NCBI RefSeq assembly: GCF_046127645.1
Contig: NZ_CP175919.1
DNA: 64,000 nt
DNA from: Clostridium_F caseinilyticum
Lineage (GTDB): Bacteria; Bacillota; Clostridia; Clostridiales; Clostridiaceae
Strand: one strand, 5' to 3'
The position numbers were made by a program, and so were the translations under genes. The notes below the pieces were generated by a model. It had not been told where the DNA came from and did no database searches. It worked only from the letters and a program-made list of their open reading frames with translations. Below are positions 45,006 to 53,254 of this stretch, in pieces (the first letter of the stretch is position 1; each line of letters opens with the position of its first letter).

Positions 45006-47162
45006 ATGAAAAAAGCATTTAAAATCTTTTTAAGAGATTTAAAAAATATAGTTAAACATCCTGCAGCCCTTATAATAATAATAGGATTATGTTTTATTCC
45101 ATCTTTGTATGCATGGATTAACATAAAAGCTTGTTGGGATCCTTATGCTAATACAGGAAATTTACCTATAGCTGTAATTAACAAAGATGAAGGCATGATG
45201 GTTAAAGGTAAATATACCAATGTGGGAGATGGTATTGTAAAAAACTTAAAAAATAATAAAAAAATAGGATGGACTTTTGTAGATGAGTGGCAAGGAAATT
45301 ATGGCCTTAATGAAGGTAAATATTATGCACTTATAGAGATACCCTCTAATTTTACTAGGGGGTTAATGAGTTTAACAACTACAGATCCTCAAAAGCCTAA
45401 TATTATATATAGAGTTAATGAAAAAGCCAATGCTATAGCAACTAAAATAACAAATGCGGCAAAAGGAAGTTTAGCTAAAGAAATTCAAACTAATTTTATT
45501 TATACCGTAAATAAAGAAGCACTTAAGGTATTAAATGATACAGGAATAAAATTAGAAAAGAATAAGCCTCAGATATTGGAGGTAAAATCTAATTTAAATC
45601 TGGCAAATAAAAATATTGGACAAGTTAAAAGTATTATAGGAGATGCTAGTAAGGATTCTGAAAAACTTCAACAATATTTAAAGGATGTACAAGGAAAGCT
45701 ACCACTAATAACATATAGTATAAATAACTTACAAGATGCAACGGAAGCTAGCAAGAAGTTAATAAGTGAAACTGAACAAAATTTAAATAATATATCAAGA
45801 GATATTAATAATGATAGTATAGAAATAGAAAGTATAAATAATAAGATTCAAGATATATTAATAAATTTAAAAAACCTTAATGATGGATCTAATAATGTTG
45901 AAATGATTAAGCTTATAGATGAAGCATCAAAGTTATGTGATTCTATAAATACTAATATAGATGCTACTATAAGATCCTTAGAGATAGTAAATATTTTAAA
46001 CCCTAATATAAGTACTAATAACTTAATAAATACTTTAAAAAATCTAAAAGAAAAAGTTAATACTAAAAAAAATAAATTAGTTGAGTTAAAGAGTAGGATC
46101 TCTTCTAATAATGATAAAAAAAGTATAAATCAGATTATAGATTCTATAATTTCACTAAATGATAATATAAATAATAGCATGAAAAATGTATCAAATATTT
46201 TTTATAATGATGTAACAATAGCAATATCAAATACATCTAAGAGATTAGATAATGGTTTAACTACAGCTAATGATATATTAGATACTACAAAATTAATAGT
46301 ACCTCAATTAAAAGCTCTATCTAATTTAGGCATAGGAACTAGTAAGGCTGCTTTAGAGGATGGTAAAAAAATAAGTAATAAACTATCAGAGTTTGAAAAA
46401 ACAATAAGCAAACTGCAAGAAAAAACATCTTCATTAAATGAGAATACTTTAGATAAAATAATAAAATTAGCTGAGAAAGATCCAGAAAAAATGGCATCTT
46501 TTATATCTTCTCCAATAAATATTAAAGAGGAAGAGATATATAACACTGGTATATTTGGAATAGGACTAACTCCTTTTTATACAGTGTTAGCTATATGGGT
46601 AGGGGTTTTACTCATGAGTTCATTGCTATCTGTAGAAGCAGAAGAATTTGAAGGGGAGAAAAAACTTACTCATCTTCAAGTATATTTTGGAAAATTGTTT
46701 TTATTTTTATCAATAGCTATAATACAAGGACTTATTGTAACCTTAGGAGATGTGTTTATTTTAGGAATAAAACCAGCGAGTATGGGAATACTGTTGTTAT
46801 TTACTATAGTAACGGCTATAACTTTTACATTTATAATATACTCTTTAGTATCCATTTTTGGAAACTTAGGTAAGGCTATTGCAGTAGTTATAATGGTATT
46901 TCAAATAGCTGGTGCAGGAGGAATATATCCAATACAAACTAATCCTAAAATATTTGGTGTATTACAACCATTATGGCCTTTTACTTACGCTATAGCAGGT
47001 TTTAGAGAAGCTATAGCAGGGCCTTTAAAAGCAGCTGTAATTAGTAATTTAAAGGCTTTATGCATATTTTCAGTAGGATCATTATTATTAGTTGTACTTA
47101 AAAAGCCATTACACAAAATTACTGAATATATGAATGAGAAGTTTATGGAAACAGGATTATAA
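45006..47162 (+). CDS. YhgE/Pip domain membrane protein, tandem paralogue
   Basis: The layout is the same as in the preceding protein: an N-terminal helix (LIIIIGLCFIPSLYAWI), NIKACWDPYANTGNLPIAV, a coiled-coil middle and a five-helix end with FTYAIAGFREAIAGP. The in-frame GTG at 44997 lies inside the ribosome site AAGAGGTG; ATG 45006 is the start (718 residues). It is 26 bases downstream of its paralogue, so the two are co-expressed and may form a heteromeric complex. The ends are much more alike than the coiled-coil middles. Element D follows the stop. Confidence 0.88.
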   Translation: MKKAFKIFLRDLKNIVKHPAALIIIIGLCFIPSLYAWINIKACWDPYANTGNLPIAVINKDEGMMVKGKYTNVGDGIVKNLKNNKKIGWTFVDEWQGNYGLNEGKYYALIEIPSNFTRGLMSLTTTDPQKPNIIYRVNEKANAIATKITNAAKGSLAKEIQTNFIYTVNKEALKVLNDTGIKLEKNKPQILEVKSNLNLANKNIGQVKSIIGDASKDSEKLQQYLKDVQGKLPLITYSINNLQDATEASKKLISETEQNLNNISRDINNDSIEIESINNKIQDILINLKNLNDGSNNVEMIKLIDEASKLCDSINTNIDATIRSLEIVNILNPNISTNNLINTLKNLKEKVNTKKNKLVELKSRISSNNDKKSINQIIDSIISLNDNINNSMKNVSNIFYNDVTIAISNTSKRLDNGLTTANDILDTTKLIVPQLKALSNLGIGTSKAALEDGKKISNKLSEFEKTISKLQEKTSSLNENTLDKIIKLAEKDPEKMASFISSPINIKEEEIYNTGIFGIGLTPFYTVLAIWVGVLLMSSLLSVEAEEFEGEKKLTHLQVYFGKLFLFLSIAIIQGLIVTLGDVFILGIKPASMGILLLFTIVTAITFTFIIYSLVSIFGNLGKAIAVVIMVFQIAGAGGIYPIQTNPKIFGVLQPLWPFTYAIAGFREAIAGPLKAAVISNLKALCIFSVGSLLLVVLKKPLHKITEYMNEKFMETGL

Positions 47163-47227
47163 TATAAGGAAATTATGACTTAACATCCTTTAAAGGGTGA
47201 GAATTAAAACAATAAATACTTTTGTTC

Positions 47228-47393
47228 AATAGATAGCTATAAAAATAAAGAATACTAATATTTGTGTCCTAATATTTAAACTAACGCTCTAATGACACGT
47301 CCTGTGGCAGCAGAGCTAAGTAAACGTCCTGTTTACTTCACGCTTAAATATTAGTTCATAAATAAAGTATTCTAATTATTTTTCTAGATATCT
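47228..47393. repeat. Element D, full palindrome
   Basis: The left arm (AAAGAATACTAATATTTGTG...TAATATTTAAAC) pairs with the right arm (GCTTAAATATTAGTTCATAAATAAAGTATTCTAA, described in part). An inner hairpin AGTAAACGTCCTGTTTACT sits at about 47318-47337. The reverse complement of its right half occurs at 21017-21092. It lies 65 bases after the second YhgE gene. Confidence 0.65.
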
Positions 47394-47549
47394 ATTTTCA
47401 CTAAAAGTATTTCTTATTTTAAGACCTTTAAAGGTTGTTACAATAATATCTAATTTTATTCGTATATTTTTGACACTATGTATTCATATTTTTGGAATAA
47501 GGGAAGATAGAAATACACTAAAAGGTATATGTGTATTTATCTATGTTAG

Positions 47550-47729
47550 TTAAGGTTCTTCTTCTTTTGAAATAATATACCAATTGCCATTTTGATTTTT
47601 AACAGCAAATGTTATTGGTACATCGTAAGAGCCTCCTATAATATCATTTTTAGAATCTGTAATTTTAGCAGAATAAATCATTTCTACAAAAATCAAATCT
47701 TTCTTTTTTTCTTTATAATAACTACCATC
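47550..47729 (-). pseudogene. C-terminal fragment of a small (lipo)protein
   Basis: The minus strand reads DLIFVEMIYSAKITDSKN and DVPITFAVKNQNGNWYIIS to TAA at 47550-47552, preceded by stops. The repeated strand pattern resembles the end of NTF2-like or DUF4829-like lipoproteins. There is no start codon or signal peptide, so it is a remnant. Confidence 0.55.
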
Positions 47730-47963
47730 CTTTAATAAATATTATTATAATTTTCATAATTAAATTAACATTATTTGATTAGGACTTCACGTATATAGTA
47801 TTAATTTTGTTATCTGATTAATTAACAAATAAGCATAATCATTAGTTAGATACCCAATCAAAATAGTTTAGTTAAAGGTTTTTATAATAATTTCTAATTG
47901 AAAGAAAAAACTATAAAAGAAAGAGTTTAATCTATTCTGTTATGTAAAATTAGTAATTAAATA

Positions 47964-48276
47964 TTAAGGTCCAAAAATCAAAACGCCTAAAGTCATATAA
48001 ATAAAAGGTAGTAAAACCAATAAGGAATTAGCAATAATACCTAGTTTACCTCATTTGTTATTTTCAATTTTTATTGATAATATTCCAAAAAGAACACCAA
48101 ATGGACTTATAAATATTCCAAAGAATAAAGGAAATCCTTCTAATCTTTGACATGGAGTTATTTGAAAAAACCAATTTAATATTGGCAAAATAACAATTAT
48201 AAACATGATTAAAGAAATAAGTGCAAGTAGATTGGCAGAATTTTTAACTGAAGTCTTTTTTTTATATAACTGTACT
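47964..48276 (-). pseudogene. Small membrane protein gene with internal stop and lost start
   Basis: After an AAGGAG site at about 48282 the minus strand encodes NSANLLALISLIMFIIVIL and PFGVLFGILSIKIENNK. It then meets a TGA (probably from TGG), followed in frame by GKLGIIANSLLVLLPFIY to TAA at 47964. About 100 codons and three to four helices are visible. No proper start codon remains. The family is not identified. Confidence 0.6.
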
Positions 48277-48454
48277 CCTTATATTTATTAATTCATATTT
48301 GAATTATACACTATATATGGTGATATAAATCCATAATTTATTTTATAATGTGTTAAAATAGACTATATCTATAAAAGATTAAAAATTAATTAATTTAACA
48401 TTAATCTGTGAAATTCTTCTATCTTCTATAAGTGGAGGTAGTTAACTAGAAATA

Positions 48455-48600
48455 ATTATATAAATGGAATTTTAGGCTTTAGGTGAAGTTTTTATTTCTA
48501 CTAAAGTCTAGAAATGGTTATCTAGATATGTAGCAGCTCTTTACTTCAATTTTGAAGAAGATAAGAGTATTAGCGGGGAGTTATCGGATAAAATTTAGTA
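48455..48600 (+). repeat. Element B, copy 3 (B3)
   Basis: Hairpin 1 is GCTTTAGGTGAAG...CTACTAAAGTC, followed by AGAAATGGTTATCTAGATATGTA. Hairpin 2 runs from GCTCTTTACTTC to AAGAGTATTAGC, and the conserved end is GGGGAGTTATCGGATAAAA. It aligns along its length with 18040-18180. The stretches 47730-47963 and 48601-49004 contain no intact gene; the latter has short frames and small hairpins only. Confidence 0.6.
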
Positions 48601-49004
48601 GAATGAAGACAAGGGTATTTATTTTTGTACAGCCAGCAAAAGTTTTACACATAAAAGCGAAAAATTTGTTATACTATTTTAAGAATTATAAAAATATAAG
48701 AATTTTAGTGAATTACTATTCCTGTGGAAATATTTAGTAAGTTTGGATATAATATAAAAAGGATAAATTATTATGAAAATATATTTAATTTGTAAGATAT
48801 GAATAGCTTTAATGAAAACTCTGTCTGATAAAGTCTTAGGAAAACCAAGTTGTATTTGGTATCAACCGATATTTTTTTAGAAAATATCAGTTATCTTAAA
48901 GACCTTTGGATGACACCTAAAAATATTGCGGCTTTAGTCTTGAGAAATTTAGATAAGATAATGATATTATAAATAGGATAAATATATGAAATGGAAGTGA
49001 ATTT

Positions 49005-51134
49005 ATGTTACAGGGAGCTAAAAATTTATTAAAAAAACATTTTGGATATAATGAATTTAGAAAGGCTCAAGAAAAAGTAATAGAAAGTATTCTAAGAAAA
49101 GAAGATACAGTAGGAATTATGCCTACAGGAGCAGGAAAGTCAATTTGTTATCAGATACCTGCATTGATTTTTGAAGGGGTAACGGTAGTAATATCTCCTC
49201 TTATTTCTCTTATGAAAGACCAAGTAGATTCTTTAAAAGAAGTTGGGATAGAAGCTACATATATAAACAGCTCTCTAAATAGTTTGGAGATAGAAGAAAG
49301 AATATTTAATGCTAAAGAAGGTATTTATAAGCTTATTTATATAGCTCCAGAAAGATTAGAATCGGATAGTTTTGTACGAAGCTTAAATAATATAAATATA
49401 ACTTTAGTAGCAGTAGATGAAGCTCATTGTGTATCTCAGTGGGGACATGATTTTAGACCGAGTTATACAAAAATAAGTAATTTTATAACAAAACTATCAA
49501 AAAGACCTGTAGTAACAGCTTTTACAGCTACAGCCACAGAAACTGTTAGACATGATATATTAAATAGTTTAGAACTTAAAGATCCTAATGTGTTTGTAAC
49601 AGGATTTGATAGGGAGAACTTAAGCTTTTCTGTTATAAAAGGAGAAGATAAAGAAAAATTTATATTTGATTATTTGGAAAATAATATAGGTAAAGTAGGT
49701 ATAATATATACATCTACAAGAAAAGAGGCAGAAAGTTTATACAATAAGATAAATAAAAAAGGATATAAAGTAGGCGTATATCATGCAGGATTAGGTGATG
49801 AGGAGAGGAAAAAAACTCAAGAGGATTTTTCTTTTGATAATATAGAAATAATAGTAGCTACTAATGCTTTTGGTATGGGCATAGATAAATCTAATGTAAG
49901 ATTTGTTATACATAATAACATACCTAAAAATATGGAAGCCTATTATCAAGAAGCAGGTCGTGCTGGTAGAGATGGAGAAGAAAGTGAATGTATATTATTA
50001 TTTTCTCCTAACGATATTCGTCTTCAAAAGTATTTTATAGATGAAAGCTTTTTATCACCAGAAAGAAAAAATAATGAGTATAACAAATTAAGAGCTATGG
50101 TAGATTATTGTTATACTTCAAAGTGTTTAAGATCCTATATATTAGAATATTTTGGGGAAGAACCTTTGAAGGAAAAATGTAATAATTGTAGTACATGCAA
50201 TGACAATAGGGAAGAAAAAGACATAACCTTAGAAGCGCAAAAGATATTTTCCTGTGTTTACAGAATGAAGGAACGATTTGGTGTAAATATGGTAGCAGAT
50301 GTACTTAGAGGATCAAAGAATAAAAAGCTTTTATCTTTAGAGTTAAATGAACTCTCTACTTATGGTATTATGGAGGAATTTACTCAAAAGGATATAGTAG
50401 CTTTAATGAATAAACTAATAGCAGATGATTATATGGTAACTACAGATGATAAATTTCCTGTTGTAAGACTAAGATCAAAATCCTATGATGTATTAAAAGG
50501 AAAAGAAACTGTATCTATAAAGATTAGTAAAATAGAAAAGAAAGTAAAAGCAGATAATGAGTTGTTAGATAAGCTAAAACAGTTAAGAAAAGCAATATCT
50601 CAAGAAGAATCAGTACCACCATTTATGATATTCCCAGATGCTACTTTAAAAGAGCTTAGTGAGTATATGCCTACAAAAGATGAAGATTTATTAAAGATTA
50701 AAGGAATAGGTGAAAGAAAAGCTCAGGTTTATGGAGAAAGGTTTATAAAAGCTATTACAGAATACATGGATGAAAAGGGTATAGATATTAATAATATGGA
50801 TAATTACGAAAATACTAAAAGTAATAAGGAGTCTAAAATAAAGACCCATATATTAAGCTATAACCTATATAAGGAAGGAAAAACAATAAAAGAAATTGCA
50901 GATGAAAGAAAATTAAAAGCAATAACTATACAAGAGCATTTATTTAAATGTATTTCAGAAGGTATGGAAGTTAATTTAGATAAGTTTATAAAAAAGGATT
51001 ACGAACAATTAATATTAGATACTATAAAAAAAGTTGGTGGAACAAAACTAAAACCAGTAAAAGATGAATTGCCAGCAGAAATAGATTATATGTGTATAAA
51101 ATCCGTATGGTATAAATATAAAGATATAATTTAA
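49005..51134 (+). CDS. recQ: ATP-dependent DNA helicase RecQ
   Basis: RecQ unwinds DNA 3' to 5' in recombination and repair. The protein has 709 residues. Walker A is MPTGAGKSICYQ, the DEAH box VDEAHCVSQWGHDFRP is followed by TAFTATAT (motif III), and motif VI is YYQEAGRAGRDG. The RecQ zinc site has cysteines in YTSKCLRSYI and KCNNCSTC. An HRDC domain lies at about 510-590 (PPFMIFPDATLKELSEYMP), then a C-terminal helix-turn-helix extension as in some Firmicute proteins. GGAAG precedes ATG 49005. Confidence 0.94.
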   Translation: MLQGAKNLLKKHFGYNEFRKAQEKVIESILRKEDTVGIMPTGAGKSICYQIPALIFEGVTVVISPLISLMKDQVDSLKEVGIEATYINSSLNSLEIEERIFNAKEGIYKLIYIAPERLESDSFVRSLNNINITLVAVDEAHCVSQWGHDFRPSYTKISNFITKLSKRPVVTAFTATATETVRHDILNSLELKDPNVFVTGFDRENLSFSVIKGEDKEKFIFDYLENNIGKVGIIYTSTRKEAESLYNKINKKGYKVGVYHAGLGDEERKKTQEDFSFDNIEIIVATNAFGMGIDKSNVRFVIHNNIPKNMEAYYQEAGRAGRDGEESECILLFSPNDIRLQKYFIDESFLSPERKNNEYNKLRAMVDYCYTSKCLRSYILEYFGEEPLKEKCNNCSTCNDNREEKDITLEAQKIFSCVYRMKERFGVNMVADVLRGSKNKKLLSLELNELSTYGIMEEFTQKDIVALMNKLIADDYMVTTDDKFPVVRLRSKSYDVLKGKETVSIKISKIEKKVKADNELLDKLKQLRKAISQEESVPPFMIFPDATLKELSEYMPTKDEDLLKIKGIGERKAQVYGERFIKAITEYMDEKGIDINNMDNYENTKSNKESKIKTHILSYNLYKEGKTIKEIADERKLKAITIQEHLFKCISEGMEVNLDKFIKKDYEQLILDTIKKVGGTKLKPVKDELPAEIDYMCIKSVWYKYKDII

Positions 51135-51185
51135 AATATAGAATAATTTTAGTTCATCTTTGAAAAACTAATAAAAAGTTTAATG

Positions 51186-51310
51186 ATTGAGAAAATTGCA
51201 TAATTCATTTTTAAATATAATTATATCAATATATTGTATTAATATAATTGCTTAAACACGATTATTGTATGCGTATTAGAAATCTTTTAATTATGAAATT
51301 TACTCGATTA
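51186..51310. repeat. Element A, copy 2
   Basis: The ends are ATTGAGAAAATTGCATAATT and AATTATGAAATTTACTCGATT. Inside are TATTGTATTAATATAATTG, CTTAAACACGATTATTGTATG and TATTAGAAATCTTTTAATTA. It has the same orientation as the copy at 63471-63600 and is opposite to the copy at 11649-11774. It lies between the convergent recQ and phosphodiesterase genes. Confidence 0.72.
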
Positions 51311-51352
51311 ACTGAATAAATTTAAAATATAAAAAAATAAATAAATTAATGA

Positions 51353-51402
51353 AAAGAGGGCACTTCAAGATTAAATATATTGAAACGCCTTCTTATTTTT
51401 TA
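51353..51402 (+). terminator. Terminator between recQ and the phosphodiesterase gene
   Basis: AAAGAGGGCACTTCAA (from 51353) pairs with TTGAAACGCCTTCTT, with one G-T pair and small internal loops, then ATTTTTTATA. It serves recQ and may act in both directions. Confidence 0.7.
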
Positions 51403-51420
51403 TAATAGTTTTTACAGATT

Positions 51421-51966
51421 TTATATTAAAGTAATTTCCTTAAATACATCTCCTTCTAAGGTTTTTATTTTAAATAAATTGTCGCTAAGGATACCATAGC
51501 AATGAGGTGTATTTTCCTTAGGAAATGTAATAGAACCAGGATTAATTACAAATATATTATTTATTTTTTCTGCTAAAGGTATATGTGTATGACCATATAT
51601 TAAAGCGTCTCCAGCACTTATATTAGGCATATTATCTTTATTAAAAATATGACCATGGGTCAAAAATAATCTTTTACCATTATATAAAACTATAGAATAA
51701 TCACTCATAATAGGGTAATTAAGAACCATTTGATCCACTTCACTTTCACAATTCCCTCTTACAGCTATGATTTTATCTTTATAGGAATTTAAGATTTCTG
51801 CTACTTTTTTAGGATTATATTCTTTAGGTAGAGGATTTCTAGCACCATGATAAAGTTCATCACCTAATATGATTAAATAATCTGCTTTTTCTTTCTCAAA
51901 TATATGTAAAGCTTTTTCTAAATAATAGGCTGATCCATGAATATCGGATATAAAAAATAATTTCAT
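51421..51966 (-). CDS. Metallophosphoesterase, YfcE/MJ0936 type
   Basis: The protein has 181 residues. All metal-binding motifs of the calcineurin-like fold are present: FFISDIHGS, LGDELYHG, VRGNCESEVD, LTHGH and YGHTHIP, then NPGSITFPK. YfcE-type enzymes hydrolyse phosphodiesters in vitro; the cellular substrate is unknown. AAAGGAG lies upstream of ATG 51966. Confidence 0.92.
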   Translation of the reverse strand: MKLFFISDIHGSAYYLEKALHIFEKEKADYLIILGDELYHGARNPLPKEYNPKKVAEILNSYKDKIIAVRGNCESEVDQMVLNYPIMSDYSIVLYNGKRLFLTHGHIFNKDNMPNISAGDALIYGHTHIPLAEKINNIFVINPGSITFPKENTPHCYGILSDNLFKIKTLEGDVFKEITLI

Positions 51967-52488
51967 TTAAATAGCTCCTTTCTTAACAACAAAGTATAGA
52001 TATAATTATATATTTTTTTTATTTTTATTAAAAGTAATTGAAGAAAGTTTATATAATGTTTACTTCTTTGTCTGTTGAAAAATATAATGAAGTGGTTTAT
52101 AATTAGGGCGTTATTTATTACATTAAAATTTAATAAAAGTCATATAATAACAAATTATTATAAAAAATACAAATAAAACACAAGTGATACTTTATAATAA
52201 AAAGAAAACAGTTATATTAATATTAGATAAAAATTTACTTTAGTATGATTTTAAATTATGCTAATATTATAAGTATAAAGATATTAATAAGTTGTCATTT
52301 TATATTGTCAAATATTTTTTATTTGTATTAAAATATTATATTTTGTTGCAAGTGAAAAGAGGATTAATGTAACTTATTATCTATGATATAATTTATTAAT
52401 ATTTAGTATGATTTTAATATAATATTGGTATTTTTATTGATTTGCAGTGGTGGATGCTTATTAATAAATGAGGGGGAGGTTATAAAAA

Positions 52489-52872
52489 ATGAGTAGTTCA
52501 CAAAAAAATATATTGGTTATTGATGATTCTGCAATTATTAGAAGCTTTGTAAGAAATATCTTAGAAGATGCAAATTATAAGGTTTATGAAGCTTGTGATG
52601 GAGAAGAAGGAATAGAGCTATATAAAAAGTGTGGAAACATCGATTTAGTAATGACAGATATATATATGCCTAAAAAAAGTGGTTTAGAAGTTGTAGTAGA
52701 GCTACAAAAGAAGTATAAAGGGACCAAGATAATTGTTTTTTCTGATGGGGGAAAAGATAATTTCACTAATGATTCAGGAGTATGTGAAGCTCTTGGAGCA
52801 GCTTATTTTATTAAGAAGGATTTAATTAAAGACAAGCTACTTGATTTAGTAAATATAATATTCTCAAAATAA
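52489..52872 (+). CDS. CheY-like single-domain response regulator
   Basis: The protein has 127 residues and only a receiver domain. The acidic residues are in LVIDDSAIIR, the phosphorylated residue is probably Asp57 in VMTDIYMPKKSG, Ser in IIVFSDGG takes the conserved Thr/Ser place, and Lys is in FIKKDL. The wide gap upstream (51967-52488) has no gene, only AT-rich DNA with a possible promoter near 52387 (GATATAAT). A strong terminator follows, and then a chemoreceptor fragment, hinting at a chemotaxis-like context. Confidence 0.9.
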   Translation: MSSSQKNILVIDDSAIIRSFVRNILEDANYKVYEACDGEEGIELYKKCGNIDLVMTDIYMPKKSGLEVVVELQKKYKGTKIIVFSDGGKDNFTNDSGVCEALGAAYFIKKDLIKDKLLDLVNIIFSK

Positions 52873-52922
52873 TTATTATTGAATTTATAATTAAAATAAT
52901 AGTATAAAAATTATAGGGTATT

Positions 52923-52962
52923 AAAAAAGATGTTTTAAAATATATTTTAAAACATCTTTTTT
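52923..52962 (+). terminator. Strong rho-independent terminator
   Basis: An 18-base stem, AAAAAAGATGTTTTAAAA with TTTTAAAACATCTTTTTT, forms around a 2-3 base loop and is flanked by A and T runs. It ends the CheY-like transcript. Confidence 0.9.
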
Positions 52963-52973
52963 ATACTTTTTGG

Positions 52974-53177
52974 AAATTTAAAGGATTAGATGAAAAGAAA
53001 AAAGGTATAATTGAAAATCTTTCTGCTTTAGCTGAGGAAAATGCAGCAAGCACTGAAGAAGTTTCCGCTTCTATAGAAGAACAATCTACTTTTATAGAAG
53101 AAATAGGTAATACTAATAATAAATTATTAAGATTGGCACAAGAACTTGAAAGTATGGTGAAAAATTTAAAACAGTAA
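52974..53177 (+). pseudogene. Methyl-accepting chemotaxis protein C-terminal fragment
   Basis: The frame reads IIENLSALAEENAASTEE, VSASIEEQSTFIEEI and LAQELESMVKNLKQ to TAA 53177. This is the last helix of a chemoreceptor signalling domain with its methylation-type Glu pairs. About 65 codons remain, there is no start, and a terminator lies directly upstream, so it is a fossil. Confidence 0.82.
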
Positions 53178-53204
53178 GGATATCTTTATAGTAACTTATA
53201 ATAA

Positions 53205-53248
53205 ACACCTTTCATATAATGCTGTTAAAAGCACTATATGAAAGGTGT
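53205..53248 (+). promoter_or_regulatory. Hairpin that covers the ribosome site of the WG-repeat gene
   Basis: ACACCTTTCATATA (53205-53218) is an exact complement of TATATGAAAGGTGT (53235-53248). The right arm contains AAAGGTG (53241-53247), the likely Shine-Dalgarno sequence for TTG 53255. It could be an end-of-transcript hairpin for older upstream DNA, or an RNA switch that hides the ribosome site. Confidence 0.55.
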
Positions 53249-53254
53249 ATTATT

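Noticed and set aside
48800..48960. Possible riboswitch or T-box upstream of recQ
   Set aside because: There are small hairpins and short frames, but no T-box motif, no known riboswitch core and no terminator next to the gene.
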